Shown here piece by piece: positions 19,601 through 34,600 of a stretch of 64,000 bases of DNA (its first letter is position 1; every line of letters starts with the position of its first letter). The stretch lies in NCBI GenBank assembly GCA_014859895.1, contig JACZKS010000166.1, positions 1 to 64,000 of the forward strand. Direction: 5' to 3'. The translations under genes were made by a program, and so were the position numbers. This stretch comes from Rhodospirillales bacterium. GTDB lineage: Bacteria > Pseudomonadota > Alphaproteobacteria > Rhodospirillales > Shumkoniaceae. The notes below the pieces were generated by a model. That model saw only the letters and a program-made list of their open reading frames with translations. It was not told where the DNA came from and made no database searches.

Positions 19601-22600
19601 CAGCGGCAACGCCAATCTCGGACCCGTCGACACCTTCACGATTGACGCCGGCACTCTGACTCTCACCGCCGCCCAGGCCGACGGCGCCACCATCACCGGC
19701 GGCGCCGTGACCATCGCCGGCAACGTGACCGCCAGCGCCGACCTTACCGGCATCGCCTCGCCGCTCGGCTTCGGCGCCGATGGCACCATCGATGTCGGCA
19801 CCGGCGCCACGCTCACCCTCACCGTCGCCCAGGCGGCGGGCCAGACCATCACCGGCACCGGCACCGGCCGCGTTCTCGTCGACGGCAACGTCACCGCCAG
19901 CGCCAACCTGACCGCCATCTCGGCGGCGGTCGACTTCACCGGCAACGCCATCACGGTGGCGGCCGGCCAGACGCTCACGCTGACTGCCGCGCAGGCCGGC
20001 GACACCGCCATCACCGGCGATGGCACCGTCGCCCTTTCCGGCAACGCCACCGGCGTCGACCTCGGCTCGATCACGGCTGACATCGTCGTTCCCGACGGCG
20101 CCACGCTGACCTTGAATACGGCGCAACTGGCCGCCCTCCACAACGATGCCACCCCGATCACGGGCGGCACGGTGGCGCTTTCGGGCAACGCCACGTCGCT
20201 GGTGCCCCTGAGCGATTACGTGACCGCCGACCTGGCGGTCGCGTCGGGCCAGACTCTCACTCTGTCCGCGACGCAGGCCAGCGGGCTGGACCTGACCGGC
20301 GCCGGCAACGTCACCATCACCGGCCTCGGCACGGCGGCGGTCGACCTTTCGGGCATCGACGTCACCGGCACCGCGAAGGTCACCGTCACCGGCAATCAGA
20401 CACTCCATGGCGACACGGACTTGGGTAACGTCACACTGGAGATCGCGGCCGGCCAGACGGTGACGCTGACCGCGGCGCAGGCTAGCGGCGCCATCATCAC
20501 CGGGGCCGGCACGCTGGTCATCGTCCCCGGCACGCCTCCCACCGCGCTGGACGACGCGGCGGACTTCGCAAATTGGAGCGTCGCTTCCATCGACCTGCGG
20601 GCGGCCACGCTCGACCTGCCCGACGACGCCTTGACCCTGCCCGGCACTTCGGAATTCCGCTTCACCTTCAATCAGGTGGATGGCTCGCAGACGGGCGCAC
20701 TGACCAGCATCACCGGCACCGATGGCAACAACACGATTATCATCGATGTGAGTGGTGCGACTTTCAACCCCGACGATGAAGCCACGATCAGGGTGAACAT
20801 CTCGACACTGGGCGGCAACGACCGCGTCGTATTCGATTTCGGAACGCTGGTCGACCACACTGTCATCCTCCATGAGGACAGCACGATTGACCTTGGTTCA
20901 GGCTCCGGCGACACGAACGACACGCTGGAATCCAGCAACGGCACCGTCAACATCTCGGCCGCCACCGTGACCGGCGTCGACAACCTCGAAATCAACTCGA
21001 CCATCGCCATGTCGGCCAGCCAGTTCGAGGCACTGGGAAGCGACTTGTCGGCTCTGGAAGGCGCTGGCGAAATCCTGATCGTTGTGGCGCCGGGATTCAC
21101 CGGAACGCTGGACCTGTCCGTTCTGAAGTTCACGCCGGGTGGCAGCACGCCGCCGACCGTGAAAATCATTGCCGACGGCTATGCGGTTGGTGACCCAGTG
21201 AGCGGTGTTTTTGAACTAAATGACGGCCTTGGTACTCTGACGATCAATCTGCCATCAGACCCGAACTTGGCGCCGGTTATCGTCTTGTTGGAGACGGGCG
21301 TTGCCGAAAGCGGCTTCGAGACATTCGGCCCACTCGGCGGGTTCGACGAGAATCGCGCCTATTTCCAGCCCACAACGACCGTCTTCAATGGTCCGCAGTT
21401 CGCAGATCTAGTAGTCGCGATCGCCACTCCGGGCGGCGTTGACGGTATCGGGAACACCCATTCGGGTGACGTCGACTTCATCAAGTTCAGCGGACCAATC
21501 GTGCTCAGCGCCAACTTGAATGTTTCCGGCGTTGATGTTGCTATCAACTACAACGGTTATTCGATCAACACATCCGGCCATACCCTGACGCTGACCGCCG
21601 AGCAGGCCAACGGCGGCACCATCATCGGGACCGGCGCCGTCGTTATCACCGACTTGTCCGGCGCGCCGGCCGACCTCGACCTGTCCGGCATCACGGCGGC
21701 CAGCGTGACGCTCCAAGTCGCGACAAGTCTGGACCTTGGCGAAACTTCGACCTGGAAGCTCGGCGACGTGAGCCTCTCCGTTGCTGAGGACGCCACCCTC
21801 ACCCTGACGGCCGCTCAGGCCGACGGCATGACGATCGTCGGCGACGGCGCGGTGAATATCACCGGCCTTGGCACCGCCGAGGTCGACCTGTCGGGGATCG
21901 CCGACACGCTCACCGCGACCGCCACAGTTTCGGGCGCCTTTGCGCTCAACGGTCTGACCAATCTCGGCGACGTCGACCTCGTTCTCGCCCAGGGCGCCAA
22001 CCTGAGCCTGAGCCGCGCCCAACTCGACGGCCGCGACATCACCCTGGCGGACGGTGCCGCCTCGGCGACGCTCACCTTTGGCGGCGACGCCTCGGTGATG
22101 ACCTTCGGAGCCATTGACGCCGGCATCGCCTTCGCGGTGGCCGCGGGGCGCACGCTCACTCTGTCCGAAGCCCAGGCCGACGGCCGTGCCGTCGGCGGCG
22201 CCGGCAACGTTATCGTCGCCGGATTGGCGGGTGACACCGATCTCACTCACGTCACCACCACCGGCATGCTCTCCGCCACGGTCACCGGCACGGGCACCGT
22301 CGACATCAGCGCCAACACCCATCTCGGTGCGGTGGACGCCTATCAGGTCGCCAACGGCGCGACCCTGTCCCTGACGGTCGCCCAGGCGGCCGGCCTGCCG
22401 ATCAGCGGTGCCGGCGCCGTCACCATTGCCGATCTCGGCAGCGCGGCGGTAAATCTCTCGACCATCACGGTGTCGGGGGCCAAGTCAGCCCTGTTGGCGG
22501 AGGACGCCACGCTGGCCGCCGGCACCAATCTCGGCGGCTTCGCCATCGATACGAACGGCCATCAACTGACGCTTTCCGCCGCCCAGGCCGGCGGCAAGAC

Positions 22601-25600
22601 CATCGAAGGGTCCGGCTCCGTCGTCGTCACCGACCTCGGCGGCGCCGCGGCCGATCTGTCCAACATCTCCGCCTCGGCGAGCGCCGTGGTGTCCGGCACG
22701 GTCATCCTGCCGGCCGGCACCGACCTCGGCGACGTGGCGGTCACCGTCACCGGTACCCTCACGCTGGCCGCCGGCCAGGCGAACGGCGCCACCATCGGCG
22801 GCGCCGGCGCCGTCTTCGTCACCGCACTGGCGGCCGATACCGACCTTTCGGACGTCGATCCCGCCGGCACCCTGACCGCCACCGTCACCGGCAGCATCGA
22901 CATCGCCGCCAACGCCAACCTCGGCACCGTCGAGGCCTTCCAGGTGGCGTCCGGCCAGACTCTCATTCTGTCCGCAGACCAGGCCGCCGGCCTGCCGATC
23001 ACCGGCGCCGGCAGCGTCGCCGTCACCGGGCTCGGCGCCGACGCCGTCGATCTCTCCAAGGTCACGGTCGGCGGCAGCCGGACCCTCGACGTCGCGGCCG
23101 ATACCGCGCTGCACGCCGACACCAACCTCGGTGCCTTCGCCATCACCGTGGCCGACACCGTCGTCCTCACCCTTTCCGCGGCGCAGGCCAGCGGCAAGTC
23201 CATCACCGGCACCGGCGACGTCGTCCTCACCGGGCTCGGCACGGCGGTCGTCGACCTGTCGGGCATCAATGTATCGGACGGCGCGACGGCGACGGTCACC
23301 GGCCCGCTGACGCTGGCTTCCGGCACCAACCTCGGCACCGTCGCCCTCGAGGTGGCCTCCGGCACCCTCACGCTGACGGCGGCGCAGGCCAACGGCCATG
23401 TCATCATCGGCGCCGGCGGCGTCACCGTCACCGGGCTGGGCCTGACGGCGGTCGACCTTTCCGGGATCGACGTCGTCGGGGACATGATCCTTCAGGTCGC
23501 CAGCTCGCTGACCCTGGCTTCCGGCACCGACCTCGGCGACTTCGCCATCGCCGTCGACAACGGCGCCACCCTGAAGCTGACGGCGGCGCAGGCCGACACC
23601 CTCATCATCACCGGGGCCGGCGGCGTCACCGTCACCGGGCTGGGCAGCACCGAGATCGACCTCTCGGCCATCGCGGTCACCGGCGCCATGACCGTCCAGG
23701 TGACGGCGACGACGACGCTTCATGCCGGCACCGAGCTCGGCAACTTCGGCGTCACCGTCGCCTCCGGCCAGACTCTCACCCTCACCGCCGGCCAGGCCGA
23801 CGGCACGGTCATCAGCGGCGGCGCCGTCGTCGTCAGCGGCGATGTCGGAGCCAACTCTAATCTGACGGCGATCACCTCGCCGCTGAGCTTCGATGGCGGC
23901 TTGATCGCTGTCAACGCCGGGACCCTGACCTTGACAGCGGCCCAGGCCGATGGCCAGGCCATCACGGGGGCGGGCAACGTCATCATCACCGGGCTCGGCT
24001 CAGCGGCGGTCGATCTTTCCGCCATCACCGCCACCGGTACCGCTGCGATCATCGGTAATATCGCCCTGGCGGCCGCCACCGACCTTGGCGGCATCGTCCT
24101 CACGGTTGCGGCCGGTAACACTTTGACCCTCTCGGCCACCCAGGCCGACGGCCTTACCATCACCGGCAACGGCTCCGTCGTCATCACCGGCGACGTGACG
24201 GGCGTCGATCTCGACGGCATTGCCGGCACGCTCGACGTCACCCTGCCGGCCACCGGCATGACGCTGACCATCGCTGAGGGCGAGACCGCGATTCTCACCG
24301 TCGCCGAAGCCAACGCCTACGACGCGATTGAAGGCGAGGGCACGCTGGCCCTCACCGGTAACGCCGTCTCGGTCTTCGACGAATTGATTGCCAAGATCGA
24401 TGGCGACATCACCCTCGCCGTTTCGGCCGACGGCACCCTCATTCTGACGGTGGCGCAAGCCGATGGCCTGACTGTCGGGGGCACTGGCGCGGTGGCCATC
24501 ACCGGCGACGCCACGGGGGCCGATCTAACCGGCATCACCGCCACCCTGGCCGTGCCGGCCGATGGGACGCTGACGATGACGGCCGCGCAGGTGAACGGCT
24601 CTAGCATCGACATCGATCCGACGGGCAAGCTCGTCGTCGATGTGACCTTCGATCCGCTGAGTTCGACCGACCAAGCGTTGCCGGTCTATGACATCGCCGG
24701 CGTCACGGTCGACGGCCACAATATCCTGAGCGACCTTGTCGACGTCTGGAATCATGTCGAGATCGCGTCCGGCAGCGACGCCGACAAGTTCAAGCTGTTC
24801 TGGGCAAGCCAGGACGCCGCCTATTACGCGGCCACTCCGCTCGGCCAGAATGCAGAGGTCAACAGAGCGGGCGTCGAACTCGCCAACCTCTATGTCGACT
24901 ATCTCGACGGAGCCGACAATGTCCTCGGCACCGCCGACGACAACCCACCCATCCTCGACGTCGTGCAGACCAAGATCCTGGTGGGCGGCGAGGGCACTCC
25001 CGCCTTCGATTCCCGCCAGCAGAGCCTGCACGAGAACCTGCTCAACAACCTCAACGATGCGGTAATCAACAGCCGGTTCCTCAACAAGGTGCCGCCGCTG
25101 GACGACCCGCGCAGCGATGAAGCCCAGGCTTTCGGCGACCGGCCACTTCTTTCCGGCACCGTGGTCGACGGCGTCTATTCGGATCTCGCCACTGCGTCCG
25201 CCGTCATCGCCTGGGACATCGCCCACGGCATCAGCTATCCCGACACCCTGCCCGGGCCCTATGCCGAGCTGAATGGTGCCAACACGCTGACCGGCACCGC
25301 CGCCGACAACTACATCTACGGCGGCGGCGGCGACGATGTCATCGACGGCGGCGGCGGCGACGACACCGTCGCCTACAACGGCGACCGCGGCGCGTTCGAC
25401 GTTTCATACGACAGCGACACCGGGACTTGGACGGTCGCCGACGGCAGCACCGCCAACGGCGATGAGGGAATCGATTCCCTGAGCAACGTCGAAAAGATCG
25501 TCTTCGGCGACGGCTCGACGCTGGCCTTCAACGCCACCCTTGCCAACGGCTTCAACGTCGGCACGGGCAACGCCAGCACCGGCTTCGTCATCGACACCAG

Positions 25601-28600
25601 TCCAGACGGCATCGAGGTTGGCCTGAAGGCCAAGGAAGCCTATCTGGGCAACGACCTGTCGCCCGACATGGGCACCTACCACGCGGTGGCGGGGGCCGGC
25701 CAGCAGAGCGCGGCGCCCGGCAACATCAACCCGCTGCGCGCCAAGTGGAACATCGAGTACAGCATTGATCTGACCGGCAGCGGCAAGACGATCGGTGATT
25801 TCGACGTCAAGCTGGCCCTCGATACCGATCCGGGCGAGGCGGACTCCGGCTTCGTGCTCGATTTCAACGCCATCCCGGGATACAGCACCGAGCAGCAGGC
25901 CGGCGTTTCCGGCCTCACGGTTCTGCAGGATTCGCAGAATCTCGGGTTCGATTTCTGGGATGCGTATTTCGAGAACTTCGGCTTCGACCCGCGCATGCCG
26001 GGCGAATACCGGTTCACGCTGACCGTCGCCGATCCCGTTTCCGGCGAACTGGTCGGCGAGACGACGATCGTGGTCGACGTCCAGCCGGGCGCCATTGTCG
26101 ACGGGTCGCGCGATCCGGCCGATGACGGCGAGGCGAACGACAACGGCGTGGCGCAGTATGCGACCCTCCAGGCGGCCATCGCCGCCGCCGCGGCCGGCGA
26201 CGTGATCGTGGTGAACGGCGCCGTCGCGGACGATACCCTGACTCTCGATAAGGCCCTGACCCTGCTTATTGGGAGTGGGCCCGGCGAATACGACTATGCC
26301 GGCATCGTCTACGATGACGACGGCGTGCTTCGCATCGACATGTCGGCGTTGCCGGTGGATACGCTGGATCTCTCGGGACTGAATGCCACCATCGCCGTCG
26401 AAGTGGCGGATCTAGGCGAGGACGAGACCCTGGTTTTGACGGCCGAGCAGGCCGACGGCCTGACGGTCGATGGCGACGGCACCGTCGTGGTGACGGGTGC
26501 GGTCGAGAACGGTGACTTCTCGAACATCACGGCCAACCTCGATCTCAGCGGCGCCACCTTGACGGGTGACATCTCCCTGCCCGAGACCATCGACGACGGG
26601 AAGACCCTGACCCTGACCGCGGCGCAGGCCGACGGCCTCACCATCGGCGGCGACGGTACCGTCATCGTCGGCGGCGGCTTCGCCGACGGGTTCGAGAGTG
26701 TTTCTCTGGATGCGGACGGCGGCTGGGGAGTCGATCGTCAAGCCCCGGCCGGATTCGCGGTGGACAAGACGACGTTTGCCGGCGAAGCCGTTCTCAAGCA
26801 GAGCATCGACGCCACCGAGGCCAATGCCAACGTGTTCCGCCAGACGGAAGGCCGCAAGTTCGACCTGGTCGAGGGAACCACCACCCTTTCCGTCGACCTC
26901 CATGTCGATGAGTCCTGGCAGCCGAGCGGTGATGAGGGCTACCGCTGGGCCGGTCTTTGGGGCGTGACGTACAACGCGGCGGGCGAGAACACCGAGGACT
27001 ATCCGATCATCGAATTCACGACCCTCGGCGGCGTGCCCCGCTTCCGCGCTTGGGATACCGACAACCAGTGGCATGATTTCGGGCTGCCGACGGGGTTCGA
27101 GTATGGGCAGTTCTACACCCTGACCATTACGGTTCAGCCCGATGGTAGTTTCCTCTATCAGGTCGGCGACGCAGTTTATGCGTCGTCGTTGACCAGCAAC
27201 GGCGCGGTCGAACTCGGCGACGTCATCCTCCAGGGCTACAACAAGGGCCTCGAGGAAGCGGGCGGCGGCCACACCTATGACATCTATTGGGATAATCTCC
27301 AGGCCGAGCCCAACGTCTACATCGCCGAGGATACCGATCTTTCCGGCATCGGTGGCACGCTTGAGTTCGCCGACGTCGTCTTCGTCGCGGAGGGCGCGAC
27401 GCTGACGCTGACCGCCGAGCAGGCCGACGGCCAGACCATCATCGGCGACGGCACCGTCACCCTCACGGGCGATGCGACGGGAAGCGACCTCTCCGGCATC
27501 TCGACGACCCTGGCCGTGCCGGCGGATGGGACCCTGACCCTGACCGCCGAGCAGGTCGACGGCGCCAGCATCGACGTCGATGCCGCCGGCACGCTGGTCG
27601 TCGACGTGGCGTTCGATCCGTTGAGCACGACCAACCAGGCGCTTCCGAACATCGACATTTCCGACATCACGGTCGACGGCAGCAACAGCCCCGAGGCGGT
27701 CTGGGACGTCGTCGAGGTCACCGGCACCGAGGCCGACAAGTTCAAGCTGTTCTGGATCAGCCTGGACCAGAAGTACTACGCCGCGAGCCCACTTGGCAGC
27801 GACGTCGGCATCAACCAGGCCTTCGCCGAACTGGGCAACCTCTACGTCGCCTATCTGGAAGCGGGCGGTGCCCCCATCCTCGACGTGGTGCAGACCAAGG
27901 TCGGCGGCAACCCGAATTACGCCGGACGCCAGCAGACCCTGCACGACAACATTCTCGGCAACCTGCAGGACGGCGTGATCACCGGCCGCTTCGGCACCGA
28001 CCCGGCGAATGATCCACGCAGCGAGGCGGCCAAGGCTTTCGGCAGCCGTCCCTATTTCGAAGGGACCGTCAATACCTCAACCGGCCTTTACAGCAACGCC
28101 GCCGCGCTGGCCGCCGTCATCGGCTGGGATCTGGCCCACGGTTACGACTACACGGACGATCTGTCGGGTCCGTACGCGGTGCTGAATGCCGACGACAACT
28201 TTACCGGCAACGCCACCGACAACTACTTCTACGGCGGGGCCGGAGCCGACACGCTTTCCGGCGGCGCCGGCGACGACACGCTTTACGGCGGGGCCGGCGA
28301 CGACACCCTGATCGGCGGCACGGGCGCCGATGCGCTCTCCGGCGGCGCGGGCATCGACACGGCCGACTATTCCGCCTCGACCGCGGCCGTCAACGTCAAC
28401 CTCGGCACGGGCGCCGCGCAGTCGGGCGGCGACGCGGCGGGCGACACGCTCTCCGGCATCGAAAACGTCACCGGATCCGACTATGCCGATATCCTGACCG
28501 GCGGCGCCGGCGACAACGTGCTGACCGGCGGCGCCGGCAATGACACGCTGTCGGGCGGGGCGGGTGACGACACCCTGATCGGTGGCGCTGGCGACGATAC

Positions 28601-31600
28601 GCTGACCGGCGGGGCCGGCGACGACACGCTGGAGGGCGGCGACGGCATCGATACCGCCGTCTACTCGGGCAAAGCTTCGGACTTTATCATCGCCGACGAC
28701 GGCACCGGCCATCTGGTCGTCACCGATACCAACGTGCTCAACGGCGACGCCGGCCGTGACACGGTGAGCGGCGTCGAGCACCTGTCCTTCCTCGACGGGA
28801 CCATCCTCGTCGTAGGGGCCGGCAGCCACTACGCCACCATCCAGTCGGCCATCGACGCCGCCCCGGCCGGCGGCACCATCGTCATCGCCGGCGGCACCTA
28901 CGCCGAAGCCCTGTCCGTCACCAAGGCGATCACCCTCAAGGCGGCGGCCGGCGCCAATGTGATCGTCGACCCGGTGAGCGGCAGCGGCCTGACCATCGAC
29001 GGCGATCTCGGTGGCGGCGACGTGACGCTGAAGGGCCTCACCTTCGCCGGCGGCAGTTCCGGCATTTATCTCAATACGAATGCCGATGTCGGCACCCTGA
29101 CGCTGGACGGCGTGACCGTCGAGGACAACAACAATTACGGCCTGCGGACCAATTCGGGGTCGCTGAGCGATCTGGTGGTCACCGACAGCACCTTCGAAAA
29201 CAACGGATTCGCGTTTTCGGAGAGCGGGTCGAGCAGTCATCTGAAGCTTTACAACTTCACCGGCAACGCCACCCTAACCGACGTCACCATCGTCGGCGCG
29301 CCCGATGGCACTGCCCAGAACGACCGGCCCGACTATGCCATCGAACTGGTTGGCGTCGAGAACGTCGATCTGGAAACCATCGTTCCGACAACGCCGATTG
29401 GCACGGTGACATTCACGAACGTCACGGTGTCGGGCGAGTTCCACAAGAACGGCGTCGCTATCTACAACTACGGCGATGTCGATGGCCTGACGATCAATGG
29501 TCTCGACCTGTCGGGGGCGGAGACCAATTGGGGCCCGGTGTTCAACATCGACGGCATTACCGATGATGTCGACGCCTCGGACTATGTTCTGACCCTGCCG
29601 GACAACGGCGCCATCGTTACCGAGCTTCAGGGCGAAGTGGCGGATCAAACCGATACGGATACGGTCATCACGGGCACGTCAGCCAATGACCGCCTGATGG
29701 GCAAGACCGGCGACGACACCCTTTACGGCGGCGCTGGCGACGACGAGTTGTACGGGGCCGACAAGCCCGGCCAAACGGCGGCGACCGTCGACGAAGTCGG
29801 CAACGACACCCTTTACGGCGAGGCCGGCAACGACAAGCTCTACGGCGGCGCCGGCGACGACATCCTGGTCGGCGGCACCGGCGACGATCTGCTGGACGGC
29901 GGCGCCGGAAACGACGTCGCAGCGTTCAGCGGCGCGCGGGCCGACTACAACACCAGCGGCCTGTCGTTCGAGGGCGGCGTGGTCGTCGGCACCATCGAGG
30001 GCGACGACGGCACCGATACGCTTTCCAACATCGAGGTCCTGAAGTTCGACGACGGATTCCACGTGCTGCCCGGCATGTCGATCCAGGCGGCCATCGACGC
30101 CGCCTCGGACGGCGACGTCATCCACGTCGAAGCCGGCGTCTACACCCTCACCGAAACCATCGTCATCGACAAGGCGATCACGCTGCTGGGCGCCCAGGCC
30201 GGCGTCGACCCGCGCGGCGCGGAGGCCCTTGGCGGACCGGCGCTGCGCACCGCCGGCGGCCCCGGTGAAAGCGTCATCGACGGCGGCGGGCTCGATACCC
30301 TGATCCGCATCGCCGCCGACAACGTCACCATCGACGGCTTCGACATCGGCAACGGCACCGGCGACCTCATCGAATCCGAGGTGGCCATCGCCAACCCGAC
30401 GATCCGCAACAGTTTCGTCCACGATTCGTCGGGTGACGAGGGCATCCAGCTCCGGCTGGCGACCAACGCGCTGATCGAGAACAACCACGTCTACGACACG
30501 GCCGGCGACGGCATCAACCTCGCCAATTCGACCGGCGGCGTCATCCGCTTCAACGAGGTCCACGACATCGATTCGCCCGACGCGGCGATCTATGTCTACG
30601 GCTCGACCCACACCACGATTGAGGGCAACCTCGTCTATGCCGTCACCAACAACGACGGCATAAAGCTCGGCGACAAGAACGGCAGCAGCGCCGCCAATCC
30701 GGGCGGCTCGATCATCGACAACGTGGTGCGCGGCACCGGCCAGGACGGCATCACCGTCTACATGAGCGGCGTTACCGTCAGCGGCAACGACGTTTCGGGC
30801 AGCACCAGCGAGAACGGCGCCATCTATGTTTCCTTCAACGTCACCGGCGTCGACATCACCAACAACACCATCCACGACAACGGCGCCGCCGACGACGGGC
30901 GCGACACCTATGCCATCCGCATTGGCAAGGGCGGCTACAATCCGACCGACGTCACCATCGAGGGCAACACATTCGAGGGCAACGAGTCGCAGCTCTTCGA
31001 CAACGGCGGCGCCCTCAACCTGGAGGCGGTGCTGGCCGGCAACACCTTCGTCGACGGCGGCACCCTGGTCGCCGGCGGCGCCAACCCGCGCACCCTGACC
31101 ATCGCCGTCGACACCGACGACGTCGACACGCTGGACGGAACCGATGCCGCCGACGCCCTGAGCGGCCGGGCCGGCAACGACAGCCTCGCCGGCGGCATCG
31201 GCAACGACATCCTGGTGGGCGGAGCGGGCGACGATACCCTCGACGGCGGCGCTGGCATCGACACGGCCGGCTTTTCGGGCGCGTTCGGCGACTATGCCAT
31301 CGTCGGCAACCTGGACGGCACCTTCACCGTGACCGACACCCGCGCCGGCAGCCCCGACGGCACCGATACGCTGGACGGCGTCGAGGCGCTTTCCTTCGCC
31401 GGCACGGACGGCAAGGTCCTGCTGGTCGGCGGCTCGGGCTACGCCACTATCCAGGCCGCCATCGACGCGGCCTCGGCCGGTGACACCATCTTCATCGCCG
31501 ACGGCACCTACACGCTGATCTCGACGCTCAACGTCAACAAGGACGTCACGCTTCAGGGCGAGAGCGAGACGGGCGTCATCATCGACGCCAACGCTGTCTC

Positions 31601-34600
31601 CGGTTACGGCGTCCTGCTCACCGCCAGCGGCGCCACGCTGTCGGACTTCACCCTGCACGGCCCCGCCGCCGTCGCCGCGAGCAGCTACGGCATCAAGGTG
31701 TCGCCGAACGGCACCGCAACCGCCATCAGCGACATCACCCTCCAGAACCTGACGGTCGCGGAATCGTACAAGACGCAGATCGACCTCAACGGCGTCCACG
31801 ACTCCACGCTGTCGAACATCACGGTCAACGGCACCGGCACGGCCTCCGGCAATGGCCTCACGCTGACCGACAGCAGCAACATCATCGTCAACGACCTCGA
31901 GACGATCGCCAACCCGTGGGGCGGCGTCGCCATCTACACCGACGGCAACCACTACCCGGGCGGCTCGGACGGCATCACCTTCACCGGCAGCTTCTCGGCC
32001 ACGGAGTCGGCGGCCACCAACGGGGCCTCGCCGATCTACATCCAGTTGACCGGCAACGTCTACGAGGTCACAAACCTGACCCTGCCGACGGACTACAACT
32101 ACGCGGTCACCAACAGCGAGTTCCGCCCCGAGGGCGGGGAGTTCACCTTCTTCTTCGACAGCAAGGAATCGGCCGACGCCTTCGCCGAGTTGCTGGGCGA
32201 GGACTCGCTGGTCAGCACGCCTGGGGCCGATATCCTTGCCGGCGACGGCTATGTGTTCGGGGCCGGCGGCGACGACACGCTGACCGGCGGCACCGGCGAT
32301 GACCGCCTAGCCGGCGGCACCGGCGACGACATCCTCGACGGCGGTGACGGTGCCGATACGGCGGTCTTCTCCGGCAACCTGGCCGACTACACGTTCGGCG
32401 TCGACGCCAACGGGCACGTGACCGTGAACGACACGAACGGCACCGACGGCGCTGACACGTTGATCAACGTCGAAACCCTCAAGTTCGCCGATGGCTCGAC
32501 GGCGCTGCTGGTCGTCAACCCGGCTGATCCGTCCGCCTATTCCACCATCCAGGCGGCGGTCGACGCGGCGCCGGCTGGCGCCACCATCGTCGTCACCTCC
32601 GGAACCTATGCCCCCTTCGGGACCCAGTTCGGTGGCCCCGCCAACGTCACCATCATCGCCCCCGAAGGGGCGACGATCCAGGCCGACAGCCCGTCGGCCC
32701 CCGCCCGCATCGTCGATCTCAGGGCCGACGGCACCACGTTCAGCGGCTTCACCATCGAGGGGCCGGGCGGTCTCGCCGAGGCCGGGGTCCACGTCGGCAT
32801 CTCGATTTCCGGCGTGGGCGTGACGGTCGAGAACAACACCATCGGCGACGTGCTGACCGGCATCCAGACGAACACGCAGTACCCGGCCGGTGACAACTCC
32901 ATCACCGGCAACACGGTCAACGCCGAATACGGCATCAGCCTGCAGAACACCGGCAACACGGTCACCGGCAACACGGTCACCGCGTCCGTGGAAGGCCTTG
33001 GCATTTATGGAGGCATGGTCAACACCGTCAGCGACAACAGCTTCACCATCACCGATGGGGGCGAGGCGCTTGCGCTTTATCCCAACAAGTACAACGGCTC
33101 CGTCAGCCTGGATCTCATTACTTCGGAGAACACGGTGACGGTCGGCACGGGTACCGACCTGCAGGACGCCATGAACCTGGCCGGCGTCGACGGCACGGTC
33201 AATCTGGGCTCCGGCACGTACGCGCAAGCGATCGACATCACCAAGGCGGGGCTGACTCTGGCCAGCACCGAGGGCGCGGTCATCACTGTCGACGGAAGCG
33301 GGTGGGAGGACGCGGTCACCATCCGGGCAGACGGCGTGACGGTCAGCGGCCTGACCATCCAGGGGCCGGTGCCCGATGACGTTTCCTATCTCACCTACGA
33401 CTGGTCCCTTCCCGCCAATGAGGGGGGCTCAGTGAACACCCGCGGCATCGTGGTGAAATTGGGTGCCGACGACTTCACGATCATCAACAACGTCATCCAG
33501 GACATCCGCAACGGCATCCTGATTAACGGTATCGACAACACGGGCAGCGTCACCAACAACACTATCGACAACACCAAGAGCGGCATCTCGGTCCAGTACA
33601 CGGACGGCGCCGGCATCACGATTTCCGGCAACGTCGAGGGCACCTACGGCAACGAGTGGGGCCTCAACATCCACCTCAACGGCCACGTGGTGGACGGCGT
33701 GATCGTGTCCAACTCGACGCCGATCTCGGCCACCCCGACGGCGGACTGGCAGCAGGCCCTGCTTGCCATCAGCGACACCAACGCCGACTGGTCGGTCCAG
33801 GACCAGGCCTACACCTCGGGCAACCGCACCCACGTGACGGTGGACGACACCGGCTCGACGACCAGCCAAGGCAGCCAGCTGACGCCGATCGGCAGTCTCC
33901 AGATCGGCGTCGACGCTGTGGTCGCCGGCGGCTACGTCCATGTCAAGGGCGGCGACTATGGCGGCGAGGATGTGGTCATCCGCTCCGAGGGCCTGACCAT
34001 CGAGGCCGACGCCGATGCCGCCGGCATCACGCTGAAGCTGGCGGCCGGCATCGGGAACGTCACCGTTGCTGGCGAGGGCGACGTGGCGGTGACCGGAAAC
34101 GCTGCCGACAACGTGCTCACCGGCGGGGCCGGCGACGATGTCTTAATCGGCGGGGTCGGCGACGACACGCTGGACGGCGGCGACGGCAGCGATGTGGCCA
34201 GCTTTGCCGGTGCGCGGTCCGGCTACACCCTCACCGTCGACGAGGACGGCATGATCGGCGTCGTCGATGCCAACGCGGCTGACGGCGACGAGGGCACAAA
34301 CACGCTCACCAACGTCGAGGTCCTCAAGTTCACCGACGGTTTCCGCGTGCTGGACGGCATGTCGATCCAGGCGGCCGTCGATGCCGCCGAGCCGGGCGAC
34401 ACCATCTATGTCGAGGCCGGCACCTACGACGGGCAGGTGTTGGTCAACAAGGCGGGCTTGGCGATCGTCGGCATGGACGGCGCGAAGATCGCGGTCGGCA
34501 CGCCCGCGACGACGGCATTCGCCGATCGCACGGTCGCCTTCACGGTTGCCGCCAACGGCGTCGCCATCTCGGGCTTCGAGATGACGGGGCCGTTGAACAC

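Noticed and set aside
17559..20873. A 1104-codon minus-strand frame opposite the adhesin
   Set aside because: Its product mirrors the repetitive adhesin codons (Gly/Asp/Arg-rich) and has no recognisable domain. The plus-strand frame is unbroken and makes sense.
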